The notes below the pieces were generated by a model. The model made no database searches. It was not told the DNA's origin and saw nothing but the letters and a program-made list of their open reading frames with translations. A stretch of 64,000 nucleotides of DNA, from the NCBI GenBank assembly GCA_029204225.1, contig CM055108.1, forward strand, positions 12,897,955 through 12,961,954. Reading direction: 5' to 3'. Origin of the DNA: Diphasiastrum complanatum. Its lineage: Eukaryota > Streptophyta > Lycopodiopsida > Lycopodiales > Lycopodiaceae. This document shows, one piece after another, positions 1 to 13,170 of the stretch. The position numbers and the translations under genes were made by a program. Positions within the stretch are counted from its first letter, which is position 1. Every line of letters starts with the position of its first letter.

Positions 1-592
1 ATCTACAATTTTTGTAGTTAGAGGGGTCACCGTTATATCAGCTGTCTGGCATACCATCGGCAGTGTGTCAGAAATCTAGAAAGAGGATTGCCACCACCAC
101 GACTTAATAAATGTTTCAATGATCAAAACATTGTGCAAAATCCACCCCAGAATCAAGGCCGGATGAATGCTCCTGAGCAACAAGCACCAGTACAGGTGAT
201 TACAGTGGAAGAGCCACCATTAACTGATGTACAAGCAGTCACTCGATATAAGGGAAAAGAAAAGGCGATATTTCAGGAGGAAGGTGTGGAATTCGGGTTG
301 TTAATTCCAATATTGGTCAGATGGCCAAAACTACACAAAATGTATTGGAACAATTACACCACCCACAGGGGCCAAATTCTTCCCGTGAGTTAGTAGATGT
401 CATGGCTGACCAGATTGCCGAATTTGTTCATAATTATAAATTTCATGTGACAGTAGGCCAGTTGATGCAAATCGCACCGTATTTGGCAGAATCTATATGA
501 TCGAAGTTACCAGGAATTAAGATGTCGGAAGGACTTCCTCCTATGCCAGTCAATGCAATTGTTCAATCCATGGGCAAGATATTGTTCCTACG
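1..592 (+). mobile_element. Ty3/gypsy gag remnant
   Basis: Degenerate coding sequence lying directly upstream of the protease domain of the same plus-strand gypsy element. A frame of about 100 codons runs from 88 to 393 with proline- and glutamine-rich, low-complexity character, then the reading shifts. I cannot identify a capsid fold or zinc knuckle, so the assignment to gag rests on position only. The left end of the element lies outside the window. Confidence 0.45.
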
Positions 593-1051
593 TTGGAAGT
601 CGATATTCAAGGATTGAATATCAAGGGAGTTCAAATCGATGGTGGTGTGGGAGTGAACATCATTTCGGAGGAAACCTATAGCAAATTAAAGAACATCACG
701 TTGCATAAGAGCAGTCTAGTAATATGTATGGCTAACCATATGCGTGATTCTCCAGCTGGGGAGATTCGGAAGGTTCCTGTCTATATTAAGTCGGGGTTGA
801 AGTTTCTTTTGAATTTTGTTGTCATGAGATTACCCACGAGTACAAATGTTTATCCGATCCTGTTAGGTCGACCCTGGTTGCAAGCTGCTAAAGTAGTACA
901 TGATTGGGCAACAGGCATAGTGACAATTCCTGCAGAAGGAAAAAAAAATCCAATTACAAACGCATCAAGGGAGGTTGGATTCTACAGTTCGACCGGTGGG
1001 AGTCGAAACAGTTCAGGAATTGTTGTTCCCAACAGTGACAGAGGAATCTGA
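593..1051 (+). pseudogene. Ty3/gypsy aspartic protease domain
   Basis: Retropepsin-like domain. The flap side carries the active-site region IDGGVGVNIIS, where the usual D-S/T-G triad reads D-G-G as in some plant Ty3 elements. The second conserved block ILLGRPWLQ lies about 75 residues later. In an intact element it would cleave the Gag-Pol polyprotein inside the virus-like particle. The frame closes at 1051, and a further 66-codon frame at 1084-1284 continues the linker towards reverse transcriptase. Domain identity is fairly sure; a functional enzyme is unlikely because the surrounding pol is frameshifted. Confidence 0.7.
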
Positions 1052-1380
1052 AGAAGACAAGTCTATATCCGGATCATATACCGGTGGGAGAGGCTCATTT
1101 ATCTATAGTTGTTAATCTATTTGCTGCAGAAAAAGTTAAGTCTGATGCCAAAGAAGTATTTCGGAAGAATGAACTAGTGATAGTAGGAGATTCAAGTCGG
1201 GATCAGTTTACACAGAGTTTTACAGATATTATTGAAGAGTCCCAAATTTTGAAGGAAGAGCCTGCGCGGTTACGTCCTACTTAGGTTTCCAGAGAGGAAT
1301 TGACCAAGATTAATTTAAGGATAGAAGACAACCCAAAGCACATATCAATTGGCAGTAATATCGACCCAGAGATTATTCAA

Positions 1381-2798
1381 TGAGCAACTGAATTATTCAA
1401 GAAGTACAAGCCTGTATTTGCCTGGTCCTATGATGAACTGCGAGGTGTACCAAAGGAGATCTATAAGCACACCATCGATGTCACCATTGATGCACGGCCT
1501 GTACGACAACAACGCTATAGAATGAATCCAAAGCATGCAAAACGAGTCTGTCGAGCTTAAATAGAGAAACTTGTGAAACTTGGTTTTATATACGCTATTG
1601 ACTATATGTCGTGGTTAAGCCCTATTGTGATTGTACCCAAGAAAAATGTTAATCTACGAATATGTAAAAACTATCATAAGCTCAATTCATTTACGATAAA
1701 GGATCATGTTCCTTTACCATTGATAGAGCAAATTTTGGATGAGGTTGCGGGTCATGAGCTATACAGTTTCCTGGATGGGTTTAGCGGGTATAATCAAATA
1801 CAGATTGCTAAAAAGGATAGGGAGAAGACTGCTTTCATCATGGAATGGGGGGCATATGCCTATAAAGTAATGCCATTTGGACTAAAGAATTCGCCATCAG
1901 CTTTCCAGAAGGTTATGCCAAAAGCATTTTATGACTACCTGGACAGGTTCATGAAAAATTTTCTGGATGATTTCTGCTTGTATGGAGATGCCGAAGATCA
2001 TTTGGACTATCTAGAAAAATGTTACCAGCGGCGTTAGAGTTCAAGATCAGTTTGAATCCAGATAAATGCACTTTCTGTGTGAGACGCGGAGTTCTGCTAG
2101 GGCAGATTATCTCAAAAGAAGGGTTATCAATTGATCCAGCAAAGATTGAGGTGATTAAGATTATGCGGGTTCCAAAGTCCCCGAAGGAGATGCAAACCTT
2201 TTTGGGAATGACGAGTTATCATCACCGTTATATTTACGCATATTTGGACAAAACTCATGTGTTATATGAGGTTTTAAAAAAAGGAGCGGTGTACAAAATC
2301 ACTATCAAACGCTATAAAGCATTTAAAGATTTACTTAATGCATTGGTCAATGTGCCTATTCTTCGGCCACCAGATTGGAGCAAACCATTCCATGTGCATT
2401 GTGATGTTTCGTAGGTAGCAGTTGGCTGCATGTTAGCACAACCGGGGGAAGAGAAAGGTTATGATCATCCATGTATTATGCAAGCAAATAGCTAACGCTA
2501 GCGGAGAAAAATTACTAAACTACGGAACGAGAAGCGTTGAGTTTAAATTTTTGCGCTACGGAAATTTCGTCATTTCCTACTTGATAATAAATTTATCGTT
2601 TATATGGATTATCACCCGCTGCTTTACCTTATACATAAACTTGCGATTGCGGGTAGGATCGCACGTTGGATGATTTTGTTCCAAGAATTCGAGTTTGAAG
2701 TGCAAATTCGGCCTGGACGAGTGCATATTGTAGCCAATCAATTGTCCTGTATTGAAGGCAATGAGGAAGAATGCATCAATGAAATGTCTAATGCATAG
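1381..2798 (+). pseudogene. Ty3/gypsy reverse transcriptase-RNase H, broken
   Basis: The approach to RT reads PVFAWSYDEL at about 1410, then a stop at 1558, then RT blocks: the SPIVIVPKK motif, YSFLDGFSGYNQI, VMPFGLKNSPSAFQ, and FLDDFCLYG in place of the catalytic YVDD box (one Asp-Asp retained). A frameshift near 2030 moves the reading into 2019-2414 (the ISKEGLSIDPAKIEV block and the TFLGM thumb block). Several stops near 2412-2540 break the RNase H start. Its end is seen at 2604-2798 with AGRIARWMILFQEFEFEV. It would reverse-transcribe the element RNA and degrade the RNA strand. Order and spacing match gypsy pol. It is not functional. Confidence 0.85.
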
Positions 2799-2924
2799 TT
2801 GTTTGTGTCTGAATTGGTGGGCAATTCCTAGTACACTGATCAGGTTAATTTTTTGATGCACGGGACTTTTTCGGACCATTTTAAAAGAACTCAACATTGT
2901 CTATTGATTTGGTGATCTCGAGTT

Positions 2925-3270
2925 TTTCAGGTGATTGAAGGTCAATTGTATAGACGTGGTCAAGATCAAGTCCTGCGCCATTGTCTACAAGCAAAAGACA
3001 TTCGAGAGATTATGGATGAAGCCCATTCTAGTGTTGCGGGGGGACACTTTGCTTCAGAAATTATGGTTAGAAAGATATTACAGGCTGGGTTCTGGTAGCC
3101 TACTCTTTGGAAGGACACTATGGCATTTCGTCGGAACTGTGATGTCTACCAAAGACAAGGAAAGGCCGGTACCTACAATGGACTATCCACTAGTATCATT
3201 ACAACCTATAGAACCATTCCAGTGGTGGGGACTGGATTTTATTGGAAAAATAAACCCCCAATCGTCATAG
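2925..3270 (+). pseudogene. Ty3/gypsy integrase N-terminus, truncated
   Basis: From about 2930 a frame reads an H2C2 zinc-binding region of a gypsy integrase (EGQLYRRG, then AHSSVAGGHFASE, then a CDVYQR-like cysteine pair). It is followed in a shifted frame by WWGLDFIGKINP, the first strand of the catalytic core. Coding resemblance stops at about 3265, so the DDE core is missing. This closes the plus-strand gypsy fragment that begins at position 1. Confidence 0.7.
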
Positions 3271-3589
3271 TTTGTATAGTTACATATGTGTAGGACATAG
3301 CCTTGTTTTAAGCATATGCGACAATGAATGCACATCATTATTGTTCAAAATGGTGAGGACTGATTTATGTTGATACATCTTAGTGACACTGACAGTTCTT
3401 ATTTTTATGAATGTCGAAAGTCATGCATAATATACTAGTTAGGCACACACACACTAAGACAATGCAAGCTATGGATGCATGTTGCAGAATTTTGATATAT
3501 CACGTAGTGTAGGTAGATATTGACAACTGACGACACAAATTTAGGATGCAAGTTATCTAATATAAGAACCGTAATAGACGTATGGCGAT
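3271..3589. other. AT-rich spacer, nothing recognised
   Basis: Short stretch between the truncated gypsy integrase and the solo LTR fragment. No open frame of note, no repeat structure and no splice-linked exon seen. Confidence 0.5.
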
Positions 3590-4482
3590 CATCTCACGGC
3601 TTCACTGCGACGCAGGTTACGAGTATACCTATCCTATCCAACTCGCCACATCAAAATCAGCTAGTTTCCAAAAACTTGCTAATTTGGGCTTAGTTTTGGA
3701 TCAACCTCATCAATATCAATAAATCCTCTTGTACTTGGCTCTGATACCATGTGGAAATCTGCAAAATTGGACCAAGAATGGATAACAAGAACAATCATAA
3801 ATGAAAGGGAATTGTATTTGCTGGTTTCACAAGCGTGAAGACCTGTCATAGTACGGACTCCAGCCTGAAATCAAAGTACAATATGATAGGAACTCAAAAC
3901 TATCAAGAAAAATCAAGACAAATGATGAAATTGACAAGAATTGCCTCCAAAACCAAGATTGGTGTTGCTTAATGATTATGGCCAAATGTGGCTCTATATA
4001 TACAAAAAGTGGGACCTCGTGGTACTGATCATCCCTCTAACCTCACATATGTGAGGGTGCTTTGTCATGTGATGATTCATCATGCAAAATTGACACTTGG
4101 ACAAAACCTTCTATTTTGAGCACTTTTGGTCCCATTTTCTACTATATAGAGAACTAATGAAAACTCTTCTAGAAGTGCAGATTCGACTTCCTCAGCCTAT
4201 TCCACACATGTGAGCAGACCTCTACACATGGGAATTGACACCTAATCTCATGATGTGGCTTCATGCAATCTCTAGATTGATGCCATGTGGCATATGATTA
4301 AAAAACATGATTTTGGCCTTTTTAGCCAATAGAACTTGATTTAAACTATATGTACAAGCTATATGATTGTACTACATGAAAAGTACATTTATTTCATAGG
4401 TGGGAACAAGCTCCACACATGTGTAATCATCCTATATACATAGATTTGGCCTTGACCAAGCGTAATTTTTGTATTTTTCACA
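3590..4482 (-). mobile_element. LTR plus leader fragment, same family as 50,978-56,245
   Basis: Positions 3750-4482 (about 733 bp, TGTG...CACA ends) align by eye along their length with the LTRs at 50,978-51,808 and 55,414-56,245, for example the blocks CTATATATACAAAAAGTGGG and TCCACACATGTGAGC. Immediately left, 3737-3749 read on the minus strand is TGGTATCAGAGCC, an initiator-Met-tRNA primer binding site. 3590-3736 matches the leader next to the PBS of the complete copy. So this is a 5' end (LTR, PBS, start of leader) of a minus-strand element whose body is gone. It has no coding capacity. Confidence 0.85.
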
Positions 4483-4539
4483 GTTTGTACATCCATTTGA
4501 TGTATTTTCAAATCTGCTGCAACAACAAATAACAATAGA

Positions 4540-5005
4540 AGTCTGATAGAAGAATGTTTAACTACTAGACCTAAGGTCTCAGTGTAGTCGATGTTCTGTA
4601 GTTTAGAGAATCCTCTGGCTACAAGTCGAGCCTCTCTTTGATCAATACTTCCATCTGCCTTGTACTTGACTTTGAATAACCATTTGCAATCAACTACATT
4701 TTTGCTGGCAGGTAATTCGATGATTGTCCAAGTCTAGTTCTTGATAAGAGATGAGTATTCTTTATCCATAGCTTCTTTCTAGAGATTGGAATCGAGCTGA
4801 CTGAGTGCCTCTTCGACAGTCGTCGGCTCTTGAACAAGGTAAGTTGTAGACTCATCAATATACTTGTTAGGTGGTCTGCTGACTCTTGTCAATCTTTTGG
4901 GTGATGATCGGAGTTGATCTTTATCATGTTGTAGTTGCTGAACTACAACATTTTTGTCAGACCTCGGGCTTTAATTCTTTTACCAATTTAATTTTCTACA
5001 TGCTC
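4540..5005 (-). pseudogene. Ty1/copia reverse transcriptase fragment
   Basis: On the minus strand the sequence reads the region before RT (LTRVSRPPNKYIDE), the W-KEAMDKEY-type start of RT, and CKWLFKVKYKADGSIDQ followed by ARLVARGFS and IDYTET. These are hallmark Ty1/copia RT N-terminal blocks. The finger-palm part containing YVDD is absent. At least one stop interrupts it. It abuts the LTR fragment ending at 4482, so one element probably truncated the other. Confidence 0.75.
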
Positions 5006-5990
5006 TTTGAATTGTCGAAGGTGTATCTTTGATTATGACTACATAGATCACTCCTTCTGGATTGGCTGCGAAACTGTGCACATGAAAGAAACATCACGAT
5101 GTTTGAACATGACTTCTTCTTTTATTAGAAAAGCCTTCAACTCAATTGCCCTTTTCGCTCTCTCTTTCGTGGCAGCTGAGACAGAGTTTCGTCTTCTTGT
5201 TTTTCCCTTTTGGAGTGGCGTAGCGTAGAAATCCTCTTGTGTGTTGTCTGGTTGCCCATGCCCTGGACTAAAGTTTGTATCCCATCGATTTCTTTTGTTT
5301 CCATGATGTATCCACCTTTATTCAAGGTGTCAACCTCCTCTTGGGAGGTGCTAGTGCTCACACACCACTTACCCTCGACTCGTGCTAGTGCCAACACAAT
5401 GCTTTGTTTAATTGTCATGTATGTGTTATATCAGACGGGCAAAACCACACATATTGAAATTTATCACCACCAATATGAGTCCGTTTGCCAAAAAAACTTG
5501 GAGCAACACATGTTTCAGATACTTTTCCTCTCGAGAGGAGCTGACCACATTTTTTTTCTACCATCGATCATACCCAAACAGACAACTTTGCTCTTGATCG
5601 GTATGCATCGAATCGCCCACATGGTCTTGTGAATTTCTCTTTCAAGGATGTTGCATGCCAACTGCAAATGGTATTTCACATTGCGTTCATGGTGAAGCAC
5701 CTCTGCCATAGACCCCATGCGTCTAGTTGCGTTGACATACACAACACATTGACATCATCCTCTGATCATTGCCTAGCAACGATGATGGCACAAAAGAAAG
5801 CGAAGCGTAATCCACAACATCATGGACAAGATTTACATAAGGTCTTGCTACCATAGCAGATGGATTTTTTGATGAGACTCTATTGATCAGTTTTTCAAGT
5901 CTTGGGCCTATGCCAATGTGTCTCCCTTTTACATAAGACGAATATCTAGCACTTTGTAAAATGGAATTTACCATGTCACCAACACAACCC
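5006..5990. other. Unassigned ORF-rich stretch
   Basis: Several frames of 75-140 codons exist on both strands here (for example minus 5137-5418 and 5723-6004). None shows a motif I recognise, and the integrase expected downstream of the minus-strand gypsy RNase H at 6,000-6,500 is not apparent. It may be decayed retrotransposon DNA; I cannot assign a function. Confidence 0.3.
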
Positions 5991-7367
5991 TCATAAAGAG
6001 ACAATTGGGATCGGTAATTTGGATTCAGATATATTTACTGTCGACATGTCCACAATATCTTTACCTTCAGCCACCTGCCATTTCAAGGGTGCATCATGCC
6101 CAAATAAAAGTCCAAAATTCATTAACACAACCAACAAAAAGAAAAATGACAAATACCAGCAATACTTATAGAATCCATGTATCTTCCCCAATGGGAACAT
6201 CTGACATGCCACCAAGACAACCATGCCTCGAGTGTAGGTATCTGGCTGGAATATGTTACACCGGTCTTCCAAAATGTTCCCCCATAATGGAGTGGCATCG
6301 ATCTGGAAAAGACATGCATCAGGTAGATCGTCGTTGATTGGTGCATCAGCCTTTTCAACATTGGGAAGTCTGGAAAGGTGGTCGGCCATGAAGTGTTGTG
6401 TGCCTTTTTGACGACTACGTGGAATGTGAATTCCTCAAGTATTAAGAACCATCTAGCTATGCGTCCGGTTTTACAGGATTTGTTAACAATACATAACAAT
6501 GCTTGATGGTCTGTATAGAAAGCAAAGGTCTGCTTTCTATACAGACGTATAGTTGTTGTACAGCGTAGACCATGGCCAGTGCTTCTTGCTCTGTTGTGGT
6601 ATAGTTTACTTCAGTAGGCACCAGTTAAATGCTTAAGAAACATATCAGGAAATCTTTTCCATATTCGCCTAGTTGTGTCAGGATACCTCCAATTGCATGC
6701 TTACTCGCGTCAGTATGCACGCGGAATTCCTTCGTGTAATCTGGGGAACAAAGTATGGGTGCGGTGGTAAGCACTGTTTTTAATTCATCAAAAGCTTTTA
6801 TGTGTACTTCGGTCCATCTAGGGTCAACTAAATAAATGAGCCTTGCTTTACCGGCGTAGTCGATTATGAAGATGCTGTAGTAGTTAGTATGCCGTAAGAA
6901 GACGTAGACTTCTTTCACCATTGCGGGTAAAGACATCTCAACTATAACCTTGATCTTCGAAGGATTGGTAGAAATACCATCCTTGGATATAATATGTCCG
7001 AGCACAACCCTATGGGTGACCCAGATTTGACATTTCTCAGGGTTTAGGAATATACCAAACCTACAACAACGAATAAATATCTTTTCAAAGGCTTTGAGGT
7101 ATTGTCTGTAGAAGAATTCACACCTAAATCATGAAGATAAATCTTGATAATGCGTTGTAACAAATCTTGGAACGCCATTTGCATGACACGTTGGAACGTG
7201 GAAGGGGCATTGCATAATCCAAAAGGCATTACGTTATACACATAAATGTTATATTCCGTGGCAAAAGCCATCTTGTGTCTATCCTCAGGGGCTATTTGGA
7301 CATCTAAGAAGCTGAAAGCTTCAACTCCTGCCATTTCCTCGAGTATTTGGGTCATTAAAGGCAACAA
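5991..7367 (-). pseudogene. Ty3/gypsy reverse transcriptase-RNase H, broken
   Basis: Minus-strand pol fragment. RT begins at about 7367 (MTQILEEMAGVEAFSFLD, then VMPFGLCNAPSTFQRVM). The catalytic box is degraded to IYLHDL, missing the Asp-Asp. A frameshift leads to 7005-6625 (GHIISKDGISTNPSKI, then FRVHTDASKHAIGGILTQ, the RNase H Asp-containing strand). RNase H ends near 6400 with TGRIARWFLILEEF and ADHLSRLPN. Stops and frame changes separate the blocks. Reverse transcription would be the original role; this copy is dead. Confidence 0.82.
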
Positions 7368-7780
7368 AAGTGGTCTTTTTTAGTATCCGCGTTAAGGTTT
7401 TTGAGATAAAGTCAAAGGAAACGAAGACGAACGATTCGCGAACACAAAAGTCAAAGGAGACGAAGACGAACGGTTTGCGAACACGAAAGATTCACAAATG
7501 AGAATCTTTTGTGCTCTCGCACGAGAATCTTTTTGCGGTCCAGTATGAGAGAAGGCAAATGACCAAAACGAAACCAACGATGGAAACGAAAACCAATGAC
7601 GGGAACGAAACCTTCTCCTGCCCTCCACACTCCAAAGAATACCAGCGAGATCATGCAAGTACCCAGAAGTACAGGGCTCTGATCTGATGGGATAACGTCG
7701 GCAGATACACTTTAGGTCGTGGCTAATCTGCCACTCTTGTAATTTTCTGATTAGTTGTAGATGCTTAATCACTCTAATCT
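7368..7780. other. Spacer, nothing recognised
   Basis: Frames on the minus strand (7392-7772) are arginine- and serine-rich without family resemblance. It contains a short local direct repeat around 7410-7500 (blocks like AAAGGAGACGAAGACGAACG repeated once). I see no gene. Confidence 0.4.
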
Positions 7781-8352
7781 AAAAGTTACATAGAGCGACT
7801 ATATACTTGCTAGATGATACTTGACAAAAAAATGACAAAATACACATACAGTGTAGTGTAGTAGTCTGATGCTAGTAAGCAATCAAGACGAAATACAGAC
7901 AACAAGTCCGCCTGCATGCGAGACGAGTTCTATGATCAGGATCCATAGAGATCCAAAAGTCCGCTAGTAAGTGAGACATACATTCGTGAGAGAACCGTGT
8001 TTCTCCGCCAACGCACTACGTGGATTTGCATGCAGTGCTTGAAGAAATCAGAGAAAGATCAATATAGATGATTTTTCTTGTTGTGTCTGATCTCAAATGC
8101 GAATTCGTCTGCTGTTAATCGTGTGTTTGAGTTTTTCCAAGTTCATTTGAATGCACCTTGGTTGAAATTATGTTGAATGCTGCATTAATTTTATGAACGT
8201 AGATCAGCAGTGCCTGACTACATTCTGGAGGACTGTAGGAGTGATTCAGTTGGCAGTGTCCAGTGATCGCATCTGAACTCCTTCCAAGTCGCAAGAGGAT
8301 CGTGGTTGTCGCAACAGTTTTGCGACTGCGAAATCCATCCATCTAATCTTCA
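7781..8352 (+). mobile_element. Probable Ty1/copia 5' LTR
   Basis: Non-coding stretch ending in CTTCA immediately before a tRNA-Met primer binding site at 8354, which is where a 5' LTR should end. The left boundary is not defined because no second LTR of this element is in the window. The assignment rests on its position before the PBS and the copia RT at 8.7 kb. Confidence 0.45.
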
Positions 8353-8353
8353 A

Positions 8354-8432
8354 TGGTATCAGAGCGTATCACACTCATCAGTGGTATCAGAGCATATCAC
8401 ACCTTTCAGTGGTATCAGAGCAGGTCATCCTG
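8354..8432 (+). repeat. 28-bp tandem triplication of a primer binding site
   Basis: TGGTATCAGAGC occurs at 8354, 8382 and 8410, exactly 28 bp apart. The linkers GTATCACACTCATCAG and ATATCACACCTTTCAG are near identical. This motif is complementary to the 3' end of initiator methionine tRNA, the primer used by many plant copia elements. The third unit runs into unrelated leader sequence. Confidence 0.9.
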
Positions 8433-8640
8433 TCATATTCTGACATAGCCAAGAAGCTAGCAGATCCAGGGGACCAAGCATTCAAACAAACACCCATCAA
8501 TGAGGAAATAGACTCAAGAAGCAATGACTTCAATCAGCAGCATGTAGAGCAAGATCTGTATAGTACTTAATTCTTCAGGATCTAACTTTCTAGCCTAGAA
8601 AGTTAAGACATCACTGATACTCAAGGGTGAAGGACTCTTC

Positions 8641-9262
8641 TCCTGGGTGGATAGACTTTCGAGGAGGTGATTGAAAGTCCAAAAAGGACAGATGGATCCA
8701 AGCCATGGACGAAGAGATGGAATCCATGAGGAAAAACCAGGTATGGATGCTGGAGCCATTACCACATAAGCACAAGACTGTCAAATGCAAATGGGTCTTC
8801 AAGCTCAAATACGGACTCGACGGGAATGTGATGAAATACAAGGCAAGATTGGTAGCGAAAGGTTTTTCTCAGAGATACGGTATTGACTACTCTGAAACCT
8901 TCTCTCTTGTCGTCAAACATTCGTCCCTTCATCTGTTATTTGCATATGCAGCAGCTTATGACCTCAGGATCCACATTGTGGACGAGAAGACAACCTTCTT
9001 GTATGGTGAACTAGACGAAGAGGTCTATATGGATCAACCCCCAGGATATGTCTCAAATTCACTTCCTGACTATGCATACGGAATGCATAGAAGCATCTAC
9101 GGTCTGAAACAATCAGTCCGACAATGGTACAAGAAGAAAGATCAAGCCCTGAAATCATTAGGATTCAAGCCTCTGTTGGCTGATTCTAATGTATATGTCA
9201 AAGTTACAGATGGGCAGATCATCATAGTGGCTGTATATGTGGACGACACTCTGATACTGTGA
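8641..9262 (+). pseudogene. Ty1/copia reverse transcriptase fragment
   Basis: Continuous frame from the RT start (MDEEMESMRKNQVWMLE) through CKWVFKLKYGLDG, KARLVAKGFSQRYGIDYSET, ELDEEVYMDQPPGY, YGLKQSVRQWYKK and the catalytic box VAVYVDDTLIL, where it stops. The usual FLYGELDEE and LKQ-P/S-RQW blocks are present and the Asp-Asp pair is intact, but RNase H is lost. The gag, protease and integrase between the PBS at 8.4 kb and this RT are missing, so the element has a large internal deletion. Confidence 0.88.
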
Positions 9263-9329
9263 GCAGCTAATTGTTGAAGTAAAGGCAAACATCTCGAAAC
9301 ATTTCGAGATAGTGGATCTGGGAGAAGCC

Positions 9330-10980
<1,651 letters not shown>

Positions 10981-11503
10981 ATGATACGCAGTTGGCAAAA
11001 ACATCCAAGCCCTCTTTGCCACGTGGCATATTTTGCCCCGTTTCCCTTTTATCAACCTTTTAGGCGGGTTATAGGACCTGCTCTAAGAGGTTATGACTAC
11101 GTGGCGCGTTCACATTGGCGCACTGAGGTGGAGATGGGGAGAGGAACCGGAGAATCCTGTAGTCCGGTAATCGGTTGTCTCGCGCACACACCTCACCTCT
11201 CCGCTATGGTGGAGGCTCGGTGTCGGTGTAGGTGGATGCTTCTTTCGCCCGGCTATGGCGGACCAGATGCCAGCGAAAACAACAAAAGCGATGCTAATGG
11301 CTACCAGCATCCTGATGCCGCCTATCTTTATCCCTCCACCTCTTTTTTCGGCTCTTCCTTCTGCCAATTTCAGTTCATCGTGTGCTCGTTTCAGATTATT
11401 ATTCACTTACTCTCATCATCCATCATGTTCTCGTCTCTTGCATCCATATTTGGAGCTTGTTTCTCTGCACAACAATTCTCTTGGCCTCCAGGTCGCTTGT
11501 AAG
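10981..11503 (+). other. GC-richer block, possible upstream exon or promoter
   Basis: Base composition rises here relative to its neighbours. Several ATG-initiated frames overlap (for example 11,255-11,527) and none has a recognisable domain. The block ends at CTTGTAAG followed by GTACGT, a good donor site near 11,503. It could be a 5' leader exon of the hydrolase gene that starts coding at 18.1 kb, since a splice acceptor exists at 18,131, but no sequence evidence connects them. Low confidence. Confidence 0.2.
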
Positions 11504-11530
11504 GTACGTTCCTTCATATTACTGTGATTC

Positions 11531-12779
11531 GATATTCTTTTTAGATTGAATTATCTGAAATTTATCTATTATTTGGATGTAGTTTAGATATCAAATTTCG
11601 AAGTAACTTTAGTCATTGTGTTAATTTGACGATAATAATAATCATCGAGTTTCTATGGCGAATAGGAAACGAGGATACGCATCTCTTTAAATCGAATCAT
11701 TTGAAATTTAGCTATGATTTTGATGCATTTAAGATATTAGATTATGAAGGTAACGTTTCTTGGCTACCAGGAAACGATACTTATTTTTTCAAGATTGAAT
11801 CTCCAGGAATTTAGTAATGATTTTGATGTATTTTAGATATTAGTTTTTTAAGTTATTGGTATCATTGTGATGGTTTGACAATGACAATCAACTTCTTATG
11901 GCGATTAGGGAACGAAGATACGTATCGTTCTTAGTAAAGGTATGCTGTTTTTTATATATTTATAGTTCAAGTATTCTCAGATGACTACTTATTATTGGTG
12001 TCGTATGATTTAAAGCGCATATTGCACGGTATTCGTTACTCTTGCTTGGATTTGTTTTCTTAATTTGTGATTATTATACGGAAAGCTATATCAATAACCG
12101 GTCTATTACTCAGCCATGGCTTATTTAGTTCCCCGTCATTAGTTATTTCCTCCTCCAATGAGCGGCAATTTGAGGAAGGCCTCCTTTCGTCTCGTTGAGG
12201 TCTGGAGTTCGACTCTAATCTGCTGCACAATGAGGTCATACAAGAGAAAAAAAATCATCACCCACCAAGCTATTTCTATAACTAAACCATGGAGCATTAG
12301 AATGTTTTACAGGCTTTTAGTCAGTATGAGAATCGCTTGCACAAAATTTATCATCCTCTAGCCCTCAGGATCAGATGAATGATGAGATTATTTTAAGGTA
12401 AGAGAATTGCTGCTTTTTAATGTTGTTTTTAGCAGTTTCATAAATCTTGCATCCTTGTTGTCCTTGGTTGTCCACACATCTATGTTGAAGACATTTTAGA
12501 ATGCCTTGTTTAAGCGTTTCTTTCTCGTAAGAGAGAGAGAGAGAGTGAGTCAAATGAAAAAAAAGTATTTCCCTGGTGGGGCATAGTACATTTCTATTTT
12601 ATTTAGCAATTACAAAACAATATCAAACTAATTAGTATCAATATTAATGACAAACATTTGGGCTAACATTATCGCGAGCAAAAAGCAACATTTTTTGCAT
12701 ATCATGTAGGAAATGAACTGCTGCTTTAGGCTTTTGAGGCCAACCAATATTGGAGCTCTATGCTGGAAATTAAACATCT
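11531..12779. other. Degenerate tandem repeat and non-coding spacer
   Basis: 11,543-11,935 holds three diverged copies of a unit of roughly 100-150 bp recognisable by TTTTGATG(C/T)ATTT, a block resembling TATGGCGA(A/T)TAGG and GAAACGA-type segments. 12,170-12,220 has a GAGTTCGACTC stretch resembling a Pol III B box, but no A box at the right spacing. No gene seen. Confidence 0.4.
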
Positions 12780-13170
12780 TTGCGCTGTTATACGCAAATT
12801 CAATTATTGGAAGGTACTTTTCCCAACCCGACTAACATATGTACGAAGCATATCTTCCATAGACTGGTTCGTCCTTTCAGTCTGACCATTCGATTCAAGA
12901 TGATTTGTAGACCCTAGACTTAATGTGGTCTCCAATTTCTCAAAGACCGCTTGCTAGAATTTGCTAATGAACTTAGAATCCCGATCACCAACAATATCAT
13001 TTGGCAAACCAAACCTGAACAACTTTTCCACAAAAAGTTGAGCAAGCTCAAAAGCTTCGATAGACTGCCTGGTGGGAATGAATTGCGCCATCTTGGTTAG
13101 TCTGTCATCTATAACTGAAATGGCATTATTTTGCTTCCCTGTCTGAGGTAGCCTAACCACAAAATCCATG
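12780..13170 (-). pseudogene. Ty3/gypsy (chromovirus-type) integrase core fragment
   Basis: On the minus strand from 13,170: MDFVVRLPQTGKQNNAIS, then VIDDRLTKMAQFIPT (first catalytic Asp), then GLPNDIVGDRDSKFISKF (second Asp). After a frame break come a VFEKLETTLS block and the SNGQTERTNQSMEDML block that contains the catalytic Glu region. It lacks the zinc-binding N-terminus and the C-terminal region. It would join element cDNA to target DNA; here it is an inactive island. Confidence 0.8.

Noticed and set aside
12170-12220. tRNA gene or SINE head (GAGTTCGACTC)
   Set aside because: Only a B-box-like word is present. There is no A box at the right distance, no cloverleaf and no poly-A or target duplication.
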